Shown here: positions 7,279 to 8,384 of the stretch, one piece after another
Position numbering within the stretch: position 1 is the first letter of the stretch
How the letters are laid out: each line of letters begins with the position of its first letter
DNA from: Bryobacterales bacterium
GTDB lineage: Bacteria; Acidobacteriota; Terriglobia; Bryobacterales; Bryobacteraceae
Direction: 5' to 3'
Length of the DNA: 8,384 bases
Assembly: GCA_020853155.1 (NCBI GenBank)
Contig: JADYZL010000051.1
Coordinates: forward strand, 1 to 8,384
The notes under the pieces: generated by a model
Told to the model about the DNA's origin: nothing
Seen by the model: the letters and a program-made list of their open reading frames with translations, nothing else
Database searches by the model: none
Translations under genes and position numbers: made by a program

Positions 7279-7408
7279 GCCGCCGGGGCAATGTCGGTCA
7301 CGAGTGCCCGGGTTGCATGCGCGAAGCGATAGCAGGCTTCTAGCCCAGAGTGTAACCCGAAGTTGGCTGAATTGCGACGGAAAAGTCTGAAAGGCGCCGC
7401 CGGGGCAA
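7279..7408 (+). repeat. Pair of 13-bp direct repeats
   Basis: GCCGCCGGGGCAA occurs exactly at 7279-7291 and again at 7396-7408, 117 bp apart start to start. Allowing one mismatch, the match continues to 17 bp (GTC following). Both copies lie in the divergent intergenic region, so they may be regulator sites or relics of a small duplication. No gene lies between them. Confidence 0.5.
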
Positions 7409-7461
7409 GGTCAACGTAGATAGAATAGAATGGCTGCTTTGTATGCTGCACCCAACGATTG

Positions 7462-7476
7462 TGCCCGTTGCGGGCA
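7462..7476. repeat. Perfect 6-bp inverted repeat, TGCCCG-ttg-CGGGCA
   Basis: TGCCCG (7462-7467) and CGGGCA (7471-7476) flank a 3-bp spacer, about 140 bp before the toxin start. Its compact symmetry would suit a dimeric repressor site or a tight RNA hairpin. I match it to no known operator, and in GC-rich DNA such a palindrome can arise by chance. Confidence 0.35.
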
Positions 7477-7587
7477 ACTTTCGCTTCCATCGCTGCGGAG
7501 TCGGCGCCCAGCAGCGTCGCTGGCCAGAGGCCGATCATGCCGGATCTGCCGGAAATGTGCGAAGAATCGATTTTTCAGTCGAGGTCC

Positions 7588-7605
7588 GTTAAGTTTTGAG
7601 TTAAC
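7588..7605. promoter_or_regulatory. Candidate toxin-antitoxin operator, GTTAA-N8-TTAAC
   Basis: GTTAA (7588-7592) and TTAAC (7601-7605) form a perfect 5-bp palindrome around an 8-bp spacer (gttttgag). It ends 2 bp before the toxin ribosome binding site GGAG (7608-7611) and 13 bp before the toxin ATG. HTH antitoxins of this kind commonly repress their own operon through palindromes near the promoter, so position and symmetry both fit. No clear promoter boxes were identified next to it, so this remains a prediction. Confidence 0.45.
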
Positions 7606-7618
7606 ATGGAGTCGATAG

Positions 7619-8020
7619 ATGGAGCGGATCGTTGCGTACGCAGGAAAAAAGTTCAAGATCGCGTACGCAATCGATAGCGATGGTTCTGTTCCAGGCCACG
7701 AGTTCTTCAAGGCGCTGGACAAGGCTAATCAGGCCAAGCTCAGCGTCCTGTTTGCGCTTTTGGCCGATCACCAATCCACGCGGAACCCGGAGAAGTTCGG
7801 GGACTTGGGTGGTGGACTATTTGAGTTCAAGAGCTTCCAGATCCGGATGCCGTATGCATACGCCCGGGAAGAACGTGCCCTTGTTCTGATTGCGCACGGG
7901 TTTCTCAAGAAGCGGGGGAAGGCGCCTCGTTCGGAAATCGAGCGCGCGTGGCGAATACTGGAGCAAGATCCATCGATGCGAGCTAGGCTGCGCGATCGGC
8001 GAAGTGATAGGAAGGAATAG
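7619..8020 (+). CDS. Toxin of a type II TA module, Gp49/HigB-like (RelE/ParE superfamily)
   Basis: A 133-residue basic cytoplasmic protein resembling the phage-derived Gp49-like family (DUF891), which belongs to the RelE/HigB toxin superfamily. Members with RelE-type activity cut mRNA at the ribosome. Visible family features are a helical N-terminal part (about 24-54), then GDLGGGLFEFKS (61-72), the basic strand IRMPYAY (75-81), the hallmark VLIAHGFLKKRGKAP (89-103) and the closing helix EIERAWRILE (106-115). The tail RARLRDRRSDRKE is strongly basic. The family is usually about 100-125 residues, so this is full length with a slightly long tail. The ATG at 7619 has GGAG 7 nt upstream. The antitoxin gene starts 2 bp after the stop, in the toxin-first order typical of higBA-like systems. 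It is probably repressed by the toxin-antitoxin complex. RNase activity is inferred from the family; no catalytic residue was assigned. Confidence 0.85.
   Translation: MERIVAYAGKKFKIAYAIDSDGSVPGHEFFKALDKANQAKLSVLFALLADHQSTRNPEKFGDLGGGLFEFKSFQIRMPYAYAREERALVLIAHGFLKKRGKAPRSEIERAWRILEQDPSMRARLRDRRSDRKE
8009..8015 (+). promoter_or_regulatory. Ribosome binding site of the antitoxin gene, inside the toxin gene
   Basis: AGGAAGG lies in the last toxin codons, 7 nt before the antitoxin ATG at 8023. It is longer and closer to the Shine-Dalgarno consensus than the toxin's GGAG. This would favour higher antitoxin synthesis from the shared mRNA, as a safe toxin-first operon needs. Confidence 0.65.
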
Positions 8021-8022
8021 CG

Positions 8023-8384
8023 ATGCAATCGCAACACGAGATCCTGATGCAGGACCTCGAATTCCGCAGGGAGTTCGTAATTGAGCGCTTTGTCGGGGAG
8101 TGTACGGAAGTCATTTCCCGGATCATGCACGAGAAGGGAATCAGTAAGTCGGTGCTCTCGCGCCGCCTTGGCAAGAGCCGGGCATGGGTTACGCAACTCC
8201 TTAGTGGCAGCCGGAATATGACGGCGCGTACCCTCGCGGAGGTCGCGTTTGCGCTGGATGTGGAACTTCGGCTCCAATCCAGTCTCCACGCAGCCAATCT
8301 GGATCGGGGGGAATGGCATGAGCTGGGTTCGAGCACGATGGAGCGAGGGCGCGGAGGATCGAAACCGAGAGTCATCGAGTTTCG
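8023..8384 (+). CDS. XRE-family HTH antitoxin, partial at the window end
   Basis: An open frame from ATG 8023 runs 120 codons to the window edge without a stop. It begins MQSQHEILMQDLEFRREFVI. A Cro/C1-type helix-turn-helix covers about 30-85: the first HTH helix is near SKSVLSRRLG (41-50), the recognition helix near SRAWVTQLLSG (52-62), followed by MTARTLAEVAFALDVELRL (66-84). The motif order LSRRLG, a turn, then WVTQLLSG closely fits the XRE pattern. It should bind and neutralise the upstream toxin and repress the operon. It starts 2 bp after the toxin stop with its own AGGAAGG site. Many HigA-like antitoxins are about 90-120 residues, so this one is at or beyond the usual size. The region after residue 85 (ANLDRGEWHELGSS onward) looks polar and possibly disordered, perhaps the part that wraps around the toxin. 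The true end is not visible. Confidence 0.85.
   Translation, partial: MQSQHEILMQDLEFRREFVIERFVGECTEVISRIMHEKGISKSVLSRRLGKSRAWVTQLLSGSRNMTARTLAEVAFALDVELRLQSSLHAANLDRGEWHELGSSTMERGRGGSKPRVIEF

Larger units (their letters stand above)
7144..7618. other. Divergent intergenic region between the operon and the toxin-antitoxin module
   Basis: About 475 bp separate two divergent starts. Both promoters should lie here, but I find no convincing -35/-10 pair. The best AT-rich patch is TAGATAGAATAGAAT (7417-7431), which lacks a -35 match on the plus strand. On the minus strand, TTGACC (7415-7410) and TTGCCC (7291-7286) are possible -35 boxes with poor -10 partners. The ribosome binding site of the leftward gene is GGAG (7155-7152). 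CGCTCC (7241-7246) with GGAGCG (7253-7258) could form a hairpin in its leader. A rightward 62-codon frame (7430-7618) ends directly against the toxin ATG; it has Cys pairs but no ribosome binding site, so I do not call it a gene (see findings). Confidence 0.5.

Noticed and set aside
7411..7722. 103-codon minus-strand frame in the divergent region
   Set aside because: It overlaps the start of the toxin gene and its ribosome site, and has no ribosome binding site or recognisable feature.
7768..8319. 183-codon minus-strand frame across the toxin and antitoxin genes
   Set aside because: It is antisense to two genes with clear family motifs and carries no recognisable motif itself.
1..8384. CRISPR array, insertion sequence or phage structural genes
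   Set aside because: No regularly spaced repeats, no transposase or integrase frame and no terminal inverted repeats with target duplications were seen. The Gp49-like name of the toxin family does not by itself indicate a prophage.

Overview
The window is GC-rich bacterial DNA made of chromosomal housekeeping and envelope genes, with a small toxin-antitoxin module at its right end. The long proton-pumping pyrophosphatase with a signal-peptide-like start, and the paired secreted DUF3857/transglutaminase proteins, fit an Acidobacteriota-like soil bacterium (Solibacter/Bryobacter type). That placement is an inference from gene content, not from a phylogenetic marker. No rRNA, complete tRNA, CRISPR array or insertion sequence was found.

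Layout, left to right. (1) Positions 1-185 hold the last 60 codons of an unrecognised rightward gene. (2) A perfect 9-bp GC-rich hairpin (217-260) lies between it and the convergent hppA. (3) hppA (285-2855, minus) encodes a membrane-bound H+-translocating pyrophosphatase. Its residues at the potassium-selectivity site are those of the K+-independent type. (4) The 344-bp gap 2856-3199 holds a candidate hppA promoter, a 7-bp inverted repeat at its probable transcription start, a good intrinsic terminator for the operon upstream, and a tRNA-T-arm-like sequence with no 5' half. (5) Two leftward genes (7143 to 3200) overlap by ATGA. Both encode secreted DUF3857 plus transglutaminase-like proteins. 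The first-transcribed one has lost the catalytic Cys and His; the second keeps the Cys-His-Asp triad. (6) A 475-bp divergent intergenic region (7144-7618) carries short direct and inverted repeats. (7) A rightward Gp49/RelE-type toxin gene (7619-8020) is followed 2 bp later by an XRE-family HTH antitoxin gene that runs off the window (8023-8384).

Functionally, hppA conserves energy by using the pyrophosphate made in biosynthesis to pump protons. The secreted pair looks like an enzyme/pseudoenzyme couple made by coupled translation; its substrate is unknown. The toxin-antitoxin pair is a self-contained module, probably autoregulated through a GTTAA-N8-TTAAC palindrome just before the toxin start. 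The least expected element is the DUF3857 pair with one dead active site; the other findings are modest regulatory or relic signals.
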